Assembly (NCBI GenBank): GCA_913019905.1
Contig: CAJVZD010000013.1
Span: 61,237 to 125,236 of the forward strand
Length of the DNA stretch: 64,000 nucleotides
DNA from: an uncultured Cellvibrionales bacterium
GTDB lineage: Bacteria > Pseudomonadota > Gammaproteobacteria > Pseudomonadales > Dasaniaceae
Direction: 5' to 3'
Below the pieces are notes generated by a model, which searched no databases, had not been told where the DNA came from, and was given only the letters and a program-made list of their open reading frames with translations. The number at the start of each line of letters is the position of its first letter. The first letter of the stretch is position 1. Below, in pieces: positions 26,650 through 36,290 of this stretch. Both the position numbers and the translations under genes were made by a program.

Positions 26650-27087
26650 TCAGTATCCGCCCGAGATATAATTCTCTAGTTGATGGATAGTGGATTCCTG
26701 CTCCGACATAATTTGTTTGACGACATCCCCGATAGTGACGATCCCGAGTATCTGTCCTTCTTTCAAAACGGGTATATGGCGTACTCGCTTATTGGTCATT
26801 ATCCTCATACAATCGACGACAGTATTTTTTGGGCCGACATATAAGACATCGTGAGTCATCAGGTCTTTTACGGCGGTATCTTTTGAGAACCGGCCTTGCA
26901 AAATGAGTTTTCGAGCGTAGTCGCGTTCGGTAAAAATACCAATTAGTTTCCCGTCGTCATCAACAACTAGTAAGGAACCGATTTCTTTTTCGAACATGAC
27001 TTCGAGAGCTTCATATACAGTGGACTCAGGCGCGATAGTCCACGCTGTGTTCCCTTTAACTCTTAAGAGTTTATCAACGGTTGACAT
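26650..27087 (-). CDS. Two-CBS-domain protein
   Basis: A 145-residue protein built of a CBS pair (Bateman module): IAPESTVYEALEVMFEKEIGSLLVVDDDGKLIGIFTERD in the first (in parts) and DVLYVGPKNTVVDCMRIMTNKRVRHIPV, then GIVTIGDVVK, in the second. CBS pairs bind adenosine nucleotides and act as energy sensors, usually regulating a partner. This stand-alone form has no fused effector domain. It follows the Lon-like and Usp-like genes on the same strand after a 339-bp gap, so it is probably separately transcribed. Confidence 0.93.
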   Translation of the reverse strand: MSTVDKLLRVKGNTAWTIAPESTVYEALEVMFEKEIGSLLVVDDDGKLIGIFTERDYARKLILQGRFSKDTAVKDLMTHDVLYVGPKNTVVDCMRIMTNKRVRHIPVLKEGQILGIVTIGDVVKQIMSEQESTIHQLENYISGGY

Positions 27088-27426
27088 AGTAAATATCCTC
27101 CATTTTCAATATTTATGTAGGTAGAATAATTCGTATTTTTACGCGGGCTTGATGCCTCTAAAGTGTAAGAAAACGAACTTCCCAAATTTGCGTTAACTAT
27201 AAAAAGCAATGGCATTACGAATTCGAAAATTTGGCGGCGAGCAATAAATGGATCAGGTGTTTGTTCGCTTCCAGCTATTTACTCTATTCACTGATAGTAA
27301 TTCAACTTTCCTAGAATGCAATTTAATCTACTTGATATCAGATTTTGATTTCACAACCGGCGGGCAAAGAATTCATTGCGATAAGAGAATTCGTCCCTAG
27401 TTTCAGATATTTTCACTGCGAATCAA
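27088..27426. other. Gap between CBS and Usp-like genes
   Basis: No ORF, hairpin terminator or recognisable operator is visible. It must hold the CBS gene promoter (minus strand), which I cannot place. Confidence 0.4.
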
Positions 27427-28185
27427 TTAAGATGAAAGAATCAGTGAACATTGCAATCGAGTAATCATGTTCCTCAAAGATTTTGTTAATTCTTTCCTAG
27501 AAGCTATCACGTAATCAAATTCATCGGTACTGCGATCGGAGTTTTGAAGTTGACTATAGTCAAACTCTGTTAAGGTCGCATTCTTAAACCTGTGAACTAA
27601 ATTTTTTTCGCCTGTATTTGACGGTCGAGATGTGTGCTCCGGGTTTCTCGCTATGACGAATTCAACGGCTTCGTTTTCAAGTCTGGTCATGATGACGTGA
27701 AGAGCCTGGGAGAACTGGGGGGATCGGTCATCAAGTATCAATATTTTGTGCGGGCGGCGTGCCCGAAATATTTGAGGCGGTAGATTACCGGCTTGTCCAA
27801 TAATGGTGATGGTATTGCTATGCTGATAATCTAATCCGGTTTCGCGATTGTTGCCTTGTACGTAGTCGTAGCTCCATTTTATGCGTGATTTTGTCGCAGC
27901 CTCTGCTAGAGAGCGCTTAAATTTGTCACCAACTACTTTCAGAGATCGTTGCATAGATTGAGAAGTTGTCGGTCGTTCCCTTCCGGAGGGAAATGAAATC
28001 TCTCTGGTTAACGGAAATTCGGCCATGCTTACGAGGTCTTCGTCTTCTATAAATAGACCGTGTAAATTACTTTGTAAAGATACGGCCATGTCTACAGCTA
28101 AGTTCACAACGGACAAACCGTAACTCTGTGCATTCACAGTTAATAGTATTGTAGCTGTTTCCTGTTTGCTTTTGTCGTGTTCCAC
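27427..28185 (-). CDS. Usp-like hypothetical protein coupled to the Lon-like protease
   Basis: A 252-residue protein. The first about 60 residues resemble the start of a universal stress protein (ILLTVNAQSYGLSVVNLAVDMA, then LHGLFIEDEDLVSMAEFPL). The rest shows no ATP-binding G-x2-G-x9-GS motif that I can see, so a degenerate UspA fold is likely. The start is a GTG whose first G overlaps the TAG stop of the upstream Lon-like gene (TAGTG), so translation is probably coupled. The function is unknown; the tight linkage suggests an adaptor or regulator of the protease, which is inference. Confidence 0.7.
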   Translation of the reverse strand: MEHDKSKQETATILLTVNAQSYGLSVVNLAVDMAVSLQSNLHGLFIEDEDLVSMAEFPLTREISFPSGRERPTTSQSMQRSLKVVGDKFKRSLAEAATKSRIKWSYDYVQGNNRETGLDYQHSNTITIIGQAGNLPPQIFRARRPHKILILDDRSPQFSQALHVIMTRLENEAVEFVIARNPEHTSRPSNTGEKNLVHRFKNATLTEFDYSQLQNSDRSTDEFDYVIASRKELTKSLRNMITRLQCSLILSS

Positions 28186-30599
28186 TATGATTCTTTGGCC
28201 TCCTGTATGGAGTTAGAATGCTCTGGTGTGTAACGGTCCTGTAATTTTCGCAATTCGTCTATTCTCATTTGAATTTTTTTGTTAAAGCTAGTCTTTGGAA
28301 ATTGATTTCTACTATTTGCTTTACCCGCTGGCATGCCGGATAACAATTCCATAACATCGTCGATATGCTGAACGGTGATTACGCTAAATTGTCTATTAGA
28401 TACTGCTTCGCGTATGTCTTTGCGTAACATTAGGTGTACTTGATTGACCTCGGGAATGAGTACTCCTTGCTCTCCGGTTAGCCCTCGAGCTGAGCAAACG
28501 TCAAAAAATCCTTCGATTTTCTCGTTGACGCCTCCAATTGCTTGAACTTCACCCAGTTGGTTCACCGACCCCGTAAGAGCGAATGATTGCTTTATCGGAA
28601 TGCTTCCGAGTGCAGAAAGTAGAGCACAGAGCTCTGCGGCTGATGCACTGTCACCGTCGACCATGCCATAGGATTGTTCGAATACCAGCGTTGCTGACAA
28701 TGGTAGGGGCGCGCTATGTGCGAATCGACTGGCGAGATAAGAAGACAAAATCATGACTCCTTTTGAATGTAAATGTCCTCCCAGTTTAGATTCCCGTTCG
28801 ATATCTATAATACCGCCGTGTCCCAGTCGTGCAGTGGCTGTTATCCGTGAAGGTTGACCGAATGCATAGTCACCGACTTGCATAACAGAGAGGGCGTTGA
28901 CTTGAGCAACTTTCTTCCCCGAGCAATCAATAAGTTTTATATCCCGGGTGATCTGTTCCAGCATGATTTCACGATATTTGTCTTGGCGATATCGCTGTTT
29001 TTGGATCGCCTTTTCAATGTCTTGTATGTCGACTACGTCTCTACTGTCCTTGGTCGTCCAGTACTCTGCCTCGTGCAAAAGGTCGCTTATGCTGTCTATC
29101 TGTAGTGACAATTTTTCACTGTCGTTTGCTAGTCGGGAAGCATGCTCAATAATTCGACCAACACCTTGCTTGCTAATAGGACGAGTATTATTTTCTTGTT
29201 GTATGGATCTTATTAGCTGCGCAAAGAGTAAAGTGTTATCCGAAGTGCGCTCAGTGATGCTTGAAAAGTCTGCGGCGACTTTAAACAGTTCGTTAAACTC
29301 GCGATCATACTCCTTTAGCAAGTAGTAGAGCGTTGGCTCCCCGGTTAAAATAACTTTGACATTTAGCGGAATAGATTCAGGTTCGAGGGTTAATGTATTT
29401 GCCATGCTAAGCATAGATTCAAACGATTCAATCTTAATTTCTCTGGATTTTATTGCTCTCTTAAGTCCTTCCCATGCAAACGCGTGGCTCAAAACTTTTT
29501 GCGCTTCTAATATGAGATAGCCACCATTAGCTTTCAACAGGGCCCCGGATTTAATGAGGGTGAAATCTGTCAGCAGGGTACCCATTTCGGATACATATTC
29601 CGTTCTTCCCAAAATGTTTTGATAAGTTGGATTGCTTTCGAATACGATGGGCGCTCCAATAGTATCGGTATTGTCGACGATGACATTAATACTATACTCG
29701 TGAAATCCGGCTATCTGTGTAGCGAGATTTTTGATTTCTGGTGACTCAGGGTTTGGCAGAAAGTCCTCCATATTTTCGATCGCGCTTTTCTTTACATCGC
29801 GGAGATACTCAATAACTTTTTTTTCATCTCTATAGCTGTTTTCAATCCATGCGATGAGTTGTTCTACTGTATGTTGAGTTATTTCGCGATTTAAGGCTTT
29901 GGTCCTTTGATAGTGTTCTTTCTGAAGCAGAGGAAGGTTGCTGAGAATTTTTTTCAATTCCAGTTGGATGTCAGCGATTAGTTTTTCAATTCGCTCTCTT
30001 TCTGCCTTTGGTAGCTGGCTAAAATCTTCTGCGTCGTACAGCTTTCCGTCAATCTCCGGGGCAAGGGCGTATCCAGTTGGCGTTCTCTTTATTGTGATGC
30101 CACGTTCAGCGGCTTCTCTATCGAGCTTTTTAAAGTCGTGGTCCTGGCGCTCTTGAAATTCGTCCTCGATTTCCTGCCTGCGATTTCGATAGTCCTCGCT
30201 TTGAAACGACGAGGGGAGAGCGGTTAATAAATCCTCTACCAACGACTCCATGTCTCTGCGAAGTTTTTGTCCCATCCCCGCCGGAAGTTTTAGAAGCTTT
30301 GGTTTTTGAGGGTTGTCAAAATTATTGACATAACACCAGTCAGCAGGTGAGTGTTCTTTCGACGCTTTTCGGGAAATAATCTGCTGAACTAGTTGGTGTT
30401 TTCCCAGTCCGGACTCTCCATGGACAAAGAGATTGAAACAGTTGTGTTCCATATTTATGCCGAACTCTATCGCGTCGAGCGCGCGGTGTTGTCCTAGTGG
30501 TTGTTCAAGAGGCGTCAGCGTCTCGGTCGTTTCAAAGTCAAGCTGAGACAAGCCGCAAGCTTGGTAGAGTTCGTTTGGGCTTAATGTTTTACTAGTCAA
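28185..30599 (-). CDS. Lon-like ATP-dependent protease (LonB/YcbZ type)
   Basis: An 804-residue AAA+ protease of peptidase family S16. Walker A is GESGLGKH near residue 60; a long helical insertion (residues about 120-260) separates it from the rest of the ATPase, where KANGGYLILEAQ and ILTGEPTLYYLL stand for later AAA+ motifs. The C-terminal protease domain carries the Ser-Lys dyad: Ser near residue 650 in VDGDSASAAE and Lys near 693 in GVNEKIEGFF. It lacks the Lon N-terminal substrate domain, as in the YcbZ/LonH group. It heads a minus-strand operon with the Usp-like gene. Confidence 0.92.
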   Translation of the reverse strand: MTSKTLSPNELYQACGLSQLDFETTETLTPLEQPLGQHRALDAIEFGINMEHNCFNLFVHGESGLGKHQLVQQIISRKASKEHSPADWCYVNNFDNPQKPKLLKLPAGMGQKLRRDMESLVEDLLTALPSSFQSEDYRNRRQEIEDEFQERQDHDFKKLDREAAERGITIKRTPTGYALAPEIDGKLYDAEDFSQLPKAERERIEKLIADIQLELKKILSNLPLLQKEHYQRTKALNREITQHTVEQLIAWIENSYRDEKKVIEYLRDVKKSAIENMEDFLPNPESPEIKNLATQIAGFHEYSINVIVDNTDTIGAPIVFESNPTYQNILGRTEYVSEMGTLLTDFTLIKSGALLKANGGYLILEAQKVLSHAFAWEGLKRAIKSREIKIESFESMLSMANTLTLEPESIPLNVKVILTGEPTLYYLLKEYDREFNELFKVAADFSSITERTSDNTLLFAQLIRSIQQENNTRPISKQGVGRIIEHASRLANDSEKLSLQIDSISDLLHEAEYWTTKDSRDVVDIQDIEKAIQKQRYRQDKYREIMLEQITRDIKLIDCSGKKVAQVNALSVMQVGDYAFGQPSRITATARLGHGGIIDIERESKLGGHLHSKGVMILSSYLASRFAHSAPLPLSATLVFEQSYGMVDGDSASAAELCALLSALGSIPIKQSFALTGSVNQLGEVQAIGGVNEKIEGFFDVCSARGLTGEQGVLIPEVNQVHLMLRKDIREAVSNRQFSVITVQHIDDVMELLSGMPAGKANSRNQFPKTSFNKKIQMRIDELRKLQDRYTPEHSNSIQEAKES

Positions 30600-30923
30600 G
30601 TCTATTGCCTCTGATTACCTTTGGATGTATTGGAGTCGTTGACTACGAAGCTACGACATCACAAGGTGATGCTAGTTAATTCCAGATATCTGCCTATTTT
30701 GGTCACTTTTAATGCATTTGCGCATGTGAGAACGGTATTTTCGAATTTCTGCCTTAAAAGTTACGACAAAAAGGGAAGAGAAACTTCAACCTAAATCAAA
30801 CTATAGTAAAGTATGCTTAGCTGTCGAGGGGGTTGGTGATGTTTGAAGTGGTTAAGCTTTTGCTCAGAAAATAATTTTTTGTCGCAGGGTGCGAAGAGAC
30901 CGACTTGCTCAGCAATTAGGCGT
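30600..30923. other. Upstream region of the Lon-like gene
   Basis: No gene is seen in this 324-bp gap, which separates the MFS stop from the Lon-like start on the same strand. I find no terminator for either strand and no convincing heat-shock promoter. Confidence 0.4.
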
Positions 30924-32153
30924 TCAGGTAACGCCGCGTTGCATAACCTTCCCTTGAGAGCTAATTCGAAGATAAAGCAGGCTGAGAATTGAAAGGTTAA
31001 TTATGCCCATCGCCGAGGCAAAGTTGTAAGACCATTCATAGTTGCCGCTGATGTCGAACAATAAGCCTGCGATAAAACCGCCGAGGCCCATACCTCCCCA
31101 GCCAAAAAATGAGGTTATGCTCATAGCCCTGGCCGCGAAGCGCGCGGAAACCATTATTCGGGTGCATACTAAAATACTCGACATAACACCGGAGTAAGTG
31201 AAGCCGAAACATATTGCCAATAGGTATAAAGCAAATTCATTGTCGGTATAGGGAAACCATATAACGAAAAAAGTTTGTCCTAATGACATCAGCGCGTAAG
31301 TAGGTAGTGCTCCTATGACATCACCTAACTTTCCGCCTATTATGCGACCGAAAACGCCTGCAAACATTAGTACCATAAATACGCTTGTTGCTGAATTCAT
31401 GGAGTGTCCATTATCAGTTAACAGCGGTACTAAATGAACAATCGGTACGGCCATACAATTACAGCAGAATATTATCGCCAGGCTGAGCCAGGCGACCACT
31501 TCGAATTCTGATAGTGGAAAGTGACGAACTTCATCCTGGGGCGCGACCCGTGCCTTTTCGCGCCAGGGAGATTCTCGAATGAAAAATGCAATTGGGAGGG
31601 CGATAGCTAAATAGCTGATGGCCATTATGAGATAGGTATTGCGCCATCCGTATTCTGCAATCGAAACTCCCGCAAAATAAGGCACAACTCCCTGTCCAAA
31701 AGCGCCGCCGGCAGCCGTGATTCCTAAAGCAAAGCCGGGATTGTAACGAAACCAAAAGCCGACATTCGCAAAAAGTGGTGAGCTCACCATCGCATTGCCA
31801 AACGCACCAAAGAGAAAGTAGAAGGCATAAAAATGAATAATACTGCTTTGTTTACTCAGTAAATATAAGCTAAATGTCATCACGATTGCGGCAATAACAC
31901 CAAACCATCGGGTCCCTACTCGGTCAGCCACCACACCCCAAAACAGGCCAAAAAGTGCCGATGAGAAGGCGATCGAGGTATAACCCAATGATGTTTGTCC
32001 GCGACTCCACCCGAACTCGGCAGCAAGTGGTTTTAGGAAAACCGAAATAGCGCCTAAGGAACCGAACGATAGCGCGCTCAATACGAAAACAACAAAGACC
32101 ATCAGCCAGCCATATTTCGGGTCTTTATTTTGCCGTTGTACAAGATCTGTCAT
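30924..32153 (-). CDS. MFS transporter
   Basis: A 409-residue, 12-helix carrier that starts KDPKYGWLMVFVVFVLSALSFG, the shape of the monocarboxylate/OFA group. VVADRVGTRWFG after helix 2 is a motif A-like loop, and a loop at about residues 195-215 (REKARVAPQDEVRHFP) divides the two halves. The substrate is unknown. It is related in type to the 21287 transporter but clearly different in sequence. It lies downstream of bolA on the same strand, in reverse order, with about 87 bp between them. Confidence 0.88.
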   Translation of the reverse strand: MTDLVQRQNKDPKYGWLMVFVVFVLSALSFGSLGAISVFLKPLAAEFGWSRGQTSLGYTSIAFSSALFGLFWGVVADRVGTRWFGVIAAIVMTFSLYLLSKQSSIIHFYAFYFLFGAFGNAMVSSPLFANVGFWFRYNPGFALGITAAGGAFGQGVVPYFAGVSIAEYGWRNTYLIMAISYLAIALPIAFFIRESPWREKARVAPQDEVRHFPLSEFEVVAWLSLAIIFCCNCMAVPIVHLVPLLTDNGHSMNSATSVFMVLMFAGVFGRIIGGKLGDVIGALPTYALMSLGQTFFVIWFPYTDNEFALYLLAICFGFTYSGVMSSILVCTRIMVSARFAARAMSITSFFGWGGMGLGGFIAGLLFDISGNYEWSYNFASAMGIINLSILSLLYLRISSQGKVMQRGVT

Positions 32154-32240
32154 TTAGGTCTCTTCTATTAATCCCGTAATAACCTTGAAATAAATATCGG
32201 AGGGGCAGAATCGGTAACGATACTTCTAATGTTTTTATGG

Positions 32241-32513
32241 CTACCGCTGCTGCCATTCGAGAGGTGTATATTCCTGTATCACCAAGGCATGGACCGGGCT
32301 GACTAGTTCATCAGCTAAGATTTGGTATATTTTTTGGTGTCTGGCGACTTTTCGCATTCCTTCAAACACATCGCTGACCACCGTGACCTTAAAATGCGAA
32401 TCGGTTGCGGCGTGCTGATGCCCCGCATGTTGGTAACTTTCGTTGACAACTTCTAGTATGGAAGGGGTCAGTTGGTCCGTAAGCTTCTTCTCGATAGTAG
32501 TTTGTACCGACAT
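32241..32513 (-). CDS. bolA: BolA family protein
   Basis: A 90-residue protein matching E. coli BolA: VVNESYQHAGH, then SHFKVTVVSDVFEGM (the helix-turn-helix-like region of the K-homology fold) and the RHQKIYQILADELVSPVHAL segment. BolA partners monothiol glutaredoxins through a [2Fe-2S] cluster and influences cell shape and biofilm genes. A good AGGAA ribosome binding site precedes the ATG. A glutaredoxin-like gene at 32853 lies divergently beyond it. Confidence 0.93.
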   Translation of the reverse strand: MSVQTTIEKKLTDQLTPSILEVVNESYQHAGHQHAATDSHFKVTVVSDVFEGMRKVARHQKIYQILADELVSPVHALVIQEYTPLEWQQR

Positions 32514-32852
32514 AAATATTCCTGTTGCTTGAGACTGGAAATGGCCGAAATGTAATAGAACAACCCTGCGCGTGTTCCTTCTGCACTTAGTTTCTTAAGC
32601 TAGGCAGCATATGCTGGCCATTGTACCTAATAGTTGGGTGTAAAAATCAAAATTTTCCATTCGGCTGGCTGTATAGATGAGCAGTTTGACATTATGAGCA
32701 TCGAAAAATACGATGTTCGTCAATAGCTTTCTAGCATCCACGGTGGAGTTCAATCTCTCATTTACATGTTCCATGTCAAAATTCAAGTATCTACAATGGT
32801 ATCATCTTGGCGTACAATGCGCGCTTTTAGGGATTTCATAAAGGTATAGACA
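32514..32852. other. Gap between bolA and the glutaredoxin-like gene
   Basis: This divergent promoter region contains a 63-codon minus ORF (32595-32786) with a TTG start and no ribosome binding site; it resembles nothing I know and is not called. No other element is recognised. Confidence 0.35.
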
Positions 32853-33236
32853 TTGATTCTAAAAGTTCTGCGTGAAGGTCTCGGGCGCATAATAGTGCTT
32901 CTCGACTTCCTTACCCGTCCAAAAAAAATGCAACGTTCCAGCTCAAAGCAGCTGCAGGTAGCTAGAGAGTCAGAAGGATTGTCACTCTACCAATTTTACG
33001 CCTGTCCGTTTTGTGTCAAAACACGAAGGGTGATACATCGTTTGAATTTGCCGATCGTGCTGCGTAACTCGCAGCGCGGTAGCGAGCACCGCAGTGTACT
33101 TGAAACAGAAGGGGGTAAAATTAAGGTTCCCTGCCTACGAATTGACGAAGATGATAAGACCACATGGATGTATGATTCGAAGGAAATTATAAAGTTTTTA
33201 GAGCAGCGTTTCGGACAGGAATCTCCTCTTCACTAA
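32853..33236 (+). CDS. Glutaredoxin/GST-N-like membrane-associated thiol protein
   Basis: A 127-residue protein with a TTG start. A short amphipathic N terminus (LREGLGRIIVLLDFLTRP) precedes a thioredoxin fold: LYQFYACPFCVKTRRVIHRL with a CPFC redox motif, the cis-Pro KVPCLRI and MYDSKEIIKFLEQRF at the end. The 'glutaredoxin with DxLTRP N terminus' architecture is common in gammaproteobacteria. The protein lacks the C-terminal GST helices, so reduction of a disulfide or glutathionylated thiol is more likely than conjugation. Confidence 0.85.
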   Translation: MILKVLREGLGRIIVLLDFLTRPKKMQRSSSKQLQVARESEGLSLYQFYACPFCVKTRRVIHRLNLPIVLRNSQRGSEHRSVLETEGGKIKVPCLRIDEDDKTTWMYDSKEIIKFLEQRFGQESPLH

Positions 33237-33317
33237 AGGGTTTTTTCCTCGCTATGCAAATGTGGCCAACAGTCGATCTCAGTTCCGTTAGTGGCTGCTT
33301 GTAAATGGTGCACTGAA

Positions 33318-33989
33318 ATGAAATCAAATGCCGATAATCACGGCGATGATAACGATTCCAAGGATGTTTCTTTGTTTGAATCGATCGTCGATGATATATC
33401 TACCAAGGGTTACAGCGTGCGTGACAATGCCCTGGAGCCTGTTCTGCTAGACAAACTCAATGACCGCATAAAGCTAATGTCGGCCGCAAAGTTTAAGAGA
33501 GCTGGTGTGGGGCGTCATGATGATCACACGGTGAAGGATCTGGTTCGAACCGACGAAATAAGTTGGATCGAAGGTGATTGTGACGCAGAAGCCGCCTGGA
33601 TAGGCTGGGCCGAATCGCTACAAGCTTACGTTAATCGCCGTCTGTTTTTAGGTCTGTTTTCATTTGAAAGTCATTTCGCGCACTATGCACCAGGCGATTT
33701 TTATAAAAAGCATCAGGACTCCTTTAAAGGCGAAGCCAATAGAGTTCTCTCAATTGTTGTCTATTTAAATAAAGACTGGCTGCCTGACAGCGGTGGAGAA
33801 TTACTCATTTATACGGCAGATGCTGGGCAGTCACCGGTTAAGGTTACACCGGCCTATGGCACCGTCGCCATTTTTCTAAGCGAAGAATTCCCCCATGAAG
33901 TCCTTCCCTCACGGCGCGATCGTTTTTCTATCGCAGGTTGGTTTAGAGTGAATAGTTCTAATTTCGATCGAATTGATCCTCCGAAATAG
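33318..33989 (+). CDS. 2-oxoglutarate/Fe(II)-dependent oxygenase
   Basis: A prolyl-4-hydroxylase-like protein. The Fe-binding HxD is HQD in YKKHQDSFKGE, the distal His is in FPHEV, and the 2-oxoglutarate-binding Arg is in RRDRFSIAGWF. FAHYAPGDFY and LNKDWLPDSGGELLIY are typical of the fold. The frame is open upstream to a GTG at 33291; I prefer the ATG at 33318 (223 residues), though neither has a good ribosome binding site. It hydroxylates an unknown substrate. It follows the glutaredoxin-like gene by 81 bp, possibly in the same transcript. Confidence 0.88.
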   Translation: MKSNADNHGDDNDSKDVSLFESIVDDISTKGYSVRDNALEPVLLDKLNDRIKLMSAAKFKRAGVGRHDDHTVKDLVRTDEISWIEGDCDAEAAWIGWAESLQAYVNRRLFLGLFSFESHFAHYAPGDFYKKHQDSFKGEANRVLSIVVYLNKDWLPDSGGELLIYTADAGQSPVKVTPAYGTVAIFLSEEFPHEVLPSRRDRFSIAGWFRVNSSNFDRIDPPK

Positions 33990-34333
33990 TATCAATACTG
34001 AGAGGCGACTATTTCATTCCTGCTATCGTCATGGCTAGTGGCGGGCGAAATCATATCGGTGTCTATTTCCCTCTTGTCTCGACAATCAGTCAAGCTTCGT
34101 GCCGGACAATTTGATGGTTTGCTCCAGGGTTAATAACTCTACGGGCAACCATGAAAGAAACTATCCATGGCTGCGTTTTGAGATCAGACGTTTATGGTGT
34201 AAATTGTTAAGACCGACAGAGGCAAGATGCCGGTAACAAAAGTGGCGAGTGGTTAACCATTAAATTGTAATGGGTCAACGCCACGTTTTAGACATAGAAA
34301 AAATAATAACGATAATCTACCAGGAATTTTCCA
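33990..34333. other. Gap before the spinster-type MFS gene
   Basis: 344 bp with no supported ORF, terminator hairpin or known motif. Confidence 0.4.
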
Positions 34334-35650
34334 GTGGCCGAGCCATCCCCTGTATCTAACTCGCCGTTAGTTGTCACCGACGGAGAACGTAATTACACAC
34401 TTTTTGTCCTCGTATTGGTCTTTACCTCGAGTCATGTCGATCGGCAAATTATGGGGATTCTGGGCCAGCCAATAAAAGAAGCGCTGGCGATTAGTGACAC
34501 TCAATTGGGCTTGCTGACCGGAATTATGTTCGCCGTTTTCTATGCGACGCTGGGTATGCCAATGGCAATGTGGGCCGACCGCAGGAATCGTCGCAACCTA
34601 ATTGCATTTTCTGTTTTCGTCTGGAGCTTTATGACGGCACTGTGCGGTGCTGCTAACACCTTTTCTCAGTTATTGCTGGCTCGAATCGGTGTGGGTGTTG
34701 GCGAGGCGGGATCAAACCCTCCCTCTCACTCTATGATCGCCGATCTTTATCCGCCGCACAAACGCGCAACAGCGATGGCTATCTTCGGCACGGGTGTTAA
34801 CTGGGGTATTCTTCTCGGATTTTTAATCGGTGGCTGGATCAATGAATGGTATGGCTGGCGTGTCGCGTTTGTCGTGGTAGGTTTGCCGGGGTTGCTGATC
34901 GCGGCGTTAGTGAGATTTACGGTAAAGGAACCCGCTCGAGGATATTCTGAACAACTTACGGAAAGACTGCCGCCCCCGCCTTTTTGGAGTGTGGTGAAAT
35001 TTATGGCGGCAAATCCCATTTTACGTAATATTGTCGCCGCAGGTACTCTTGTCGCGTTCGCAGGTTACGCTTCGGTTATCTGGATACCCATTTATTTGGT
35101 CCGGATTCACGGCATGGGTACAGGGGAAACGGGGACCTATCTTGCGCTTCTGATTGGTATTGGCGGTGCGATTGGCATTTATATTGGTGGGCGGATATCA
35201 GATCATTTGGCAGCCACTAGAGGCCTGCATTGGCCGGCTTGGGTTGCTGCCATCGTAAGCGTTATTTCAATTCCCTTTCTCTATGTGGCCTTCTTTGCAG
35301 AAACATCCAATGCAGCGCTCCTTGCCTACGTGATTCCTGCCGCACTAGGTACTGTCTATATCGCCTCAGGATTTTCTATCATTCAAAACCAAACGCCTGT
35401 GGAAATGCGCTCGGTTGCCGCTGCTATCAATCTTTTCATCCTCAATATTGTCGGATTGGGGATAGGGCCGTTTTCGGTCGGTTTTTTCAGTGATTTCTTT
35501 GAGCCTACCTATGGGGTTGATTCATTGCGTTATGCGCTGCTGTCGACATTGTCTGTTGTGGCGTTGGGCAGTTGGTACTATTTTCGAGCAGGCATTCATT
35601 TACGGCGTTTTGAAAACATCTCCATGAAAGTTCCGGTTCAAAACAACTAG
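34334..35650 (+). CDS. Spinster-type MFS transporter
   Basis: A 438-residue carrier with a GTG start and CAGGA 8 nt upstream. The beginning NYTLFVLVLVFTSSHVDRQIMGILGQPIKEAL, split across the first helix and loop, is characteristic of the spinster-like branch (VDRQI). ADRRNRRNL is motif A and RIGVGVGEAGSNPPSHSMI the family motif in helix 4. Bacterial members of this branch often accompany sterol, lipid or aromatic catabolism; the substrate is not known here. It precedes the metal island. Confidence 0.9.
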   Translation: MAEPSPVSNSPLVVTDGERNYTLFVLVLVFTSSHVDRQIMGILGQPIKEALAISDTQLGLLTGIMFAVFYATLGMPMAMWADRRNRRNLIAFSVFVWSFMTALCGAANTFSQLLLARIGVGVGEAGSNPPSHSMIADLYPPHKRATAMAIFGTGVNWGILLGFLIGGWINEWYGWRVAFVVVGLPGLLIAALVRFTVKEPARGYSEQLTERLPPPPFWSVVKFMAANPILRNIVAAGTLVAFAGYASVIWIPIYLVRIHGMGTGETGTYLALLIGIGGAIGIYIGGRISDHLAATRGLHWPAWVAAIVSVISIPFLYVAFFAETSNAALLAYVIPAALGTVYIASGFSIIQNQTPVEMRSVAAAINLFILNIVGLGIGPFSVGFFSDFFEPTYGVDSLRYALLSTLSVVALGSWYYFRAGIHLRRFENISMKVPVQNN

Positions 35651-35769
35651 CTGCGTGCTAATAAACGCTTTTTGACAAAGCCCTGCTGATTATTATTGGC
35701 AACCATTTTAGTAACCGATGCAGGTGCGCTCATTTTGTGACAGTTTTGTAATTATGGTTATTCGACAGT

Positions 35770-35797
35770 TTGGAAGTTGCCATTATTTTGTTATGAT
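35770..35797 (+). promoter_or_regulatory. Putative sigma70 promoter of the czc operon
   Basis: TTGGAA (35770-35775) and TATGAT (35792-35797) are 16 bp apart, about 56 bp before the ATG at 35853. The -35 matches 4 of 6 and the -10 matches 5 of 6 consensus bases. Confidence 0.45.
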
Positions 35798-35852
35798 GCG
35801 GCGCATCTAAACATGCAATGATCACCTGCCCTAAAAGGTAGCGAAAATAGAA

Positions 35853-36203
35853 ATGGCGAAAAAATGTTTGTCTTATTGGTTGGTTATACTGATTGCTTTG
35901 CAATCATTCGCCACTATTGCAGGCGCCGGCCAGCCACATCAATCTGATGACGAACATTTATCGTATTCTCAGGAACATTCTGCCGGTGCGATGACTTCAT
36001 TCACAGACGAATCAACAGTTAGTTCAGATCACGCAGAACTTGATTGCCACCATTGTGGCCATTGTCATGGGTCTCATCTGAGCTTTTTAACCACCAACTC
36101 AACCGACCTCTCGTCGGCTTGTCTTTCTATGGCCTTAAAAGGGTTTGATAAAACGGCCCTTAACGGATTGATGTTTACATTATTTCGTCCCCCAAAAATT
36201 TAA
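35853..36203 (+). CDS. Cys/His-rich small exported protein preceding czcCBA
   Basis: A 116-residue protein. A signal peptide (CLSYWLVILIALQSFATIAGA) is followed by a His/Asp/Glu-rich stretch and a dense metal-binding motif DCHHCGHCHGSHLSFL near residues 67-82. The end is FRPPKI. The layout recalls DUF2946/CopL-like proteins that lie before metal resistance operons. I infer a periplasmic metal sensor or buffer. It is co-directional with czcC, 87 bp away. Confidence 0.75.
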   Translation: MAKKCLSYWLVILIALQSFATIAGAGQPHQSDDEHLSYSQEHSAGAMTSFTDESTVSSDHAELDCHHCGHCHGSHLSFLTTNSTDLSSACLSMALKGFDKTALNGLMFTLFRPPKI

Positions 36204-36290
36204 TTCTACGACTTATTGATAACTAGAAAACACCAGGGCAGTTGTCCTGCTACGTGATTTCTTATTGTTTTATTAACGTGGAATGCTCAA

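Noticed and set aside
32595..32786. 63-codon minus ORF between bolA and the glutaredoxin-like gene
   Set aside because: TTG start without ribosome binding site and no known similarity.
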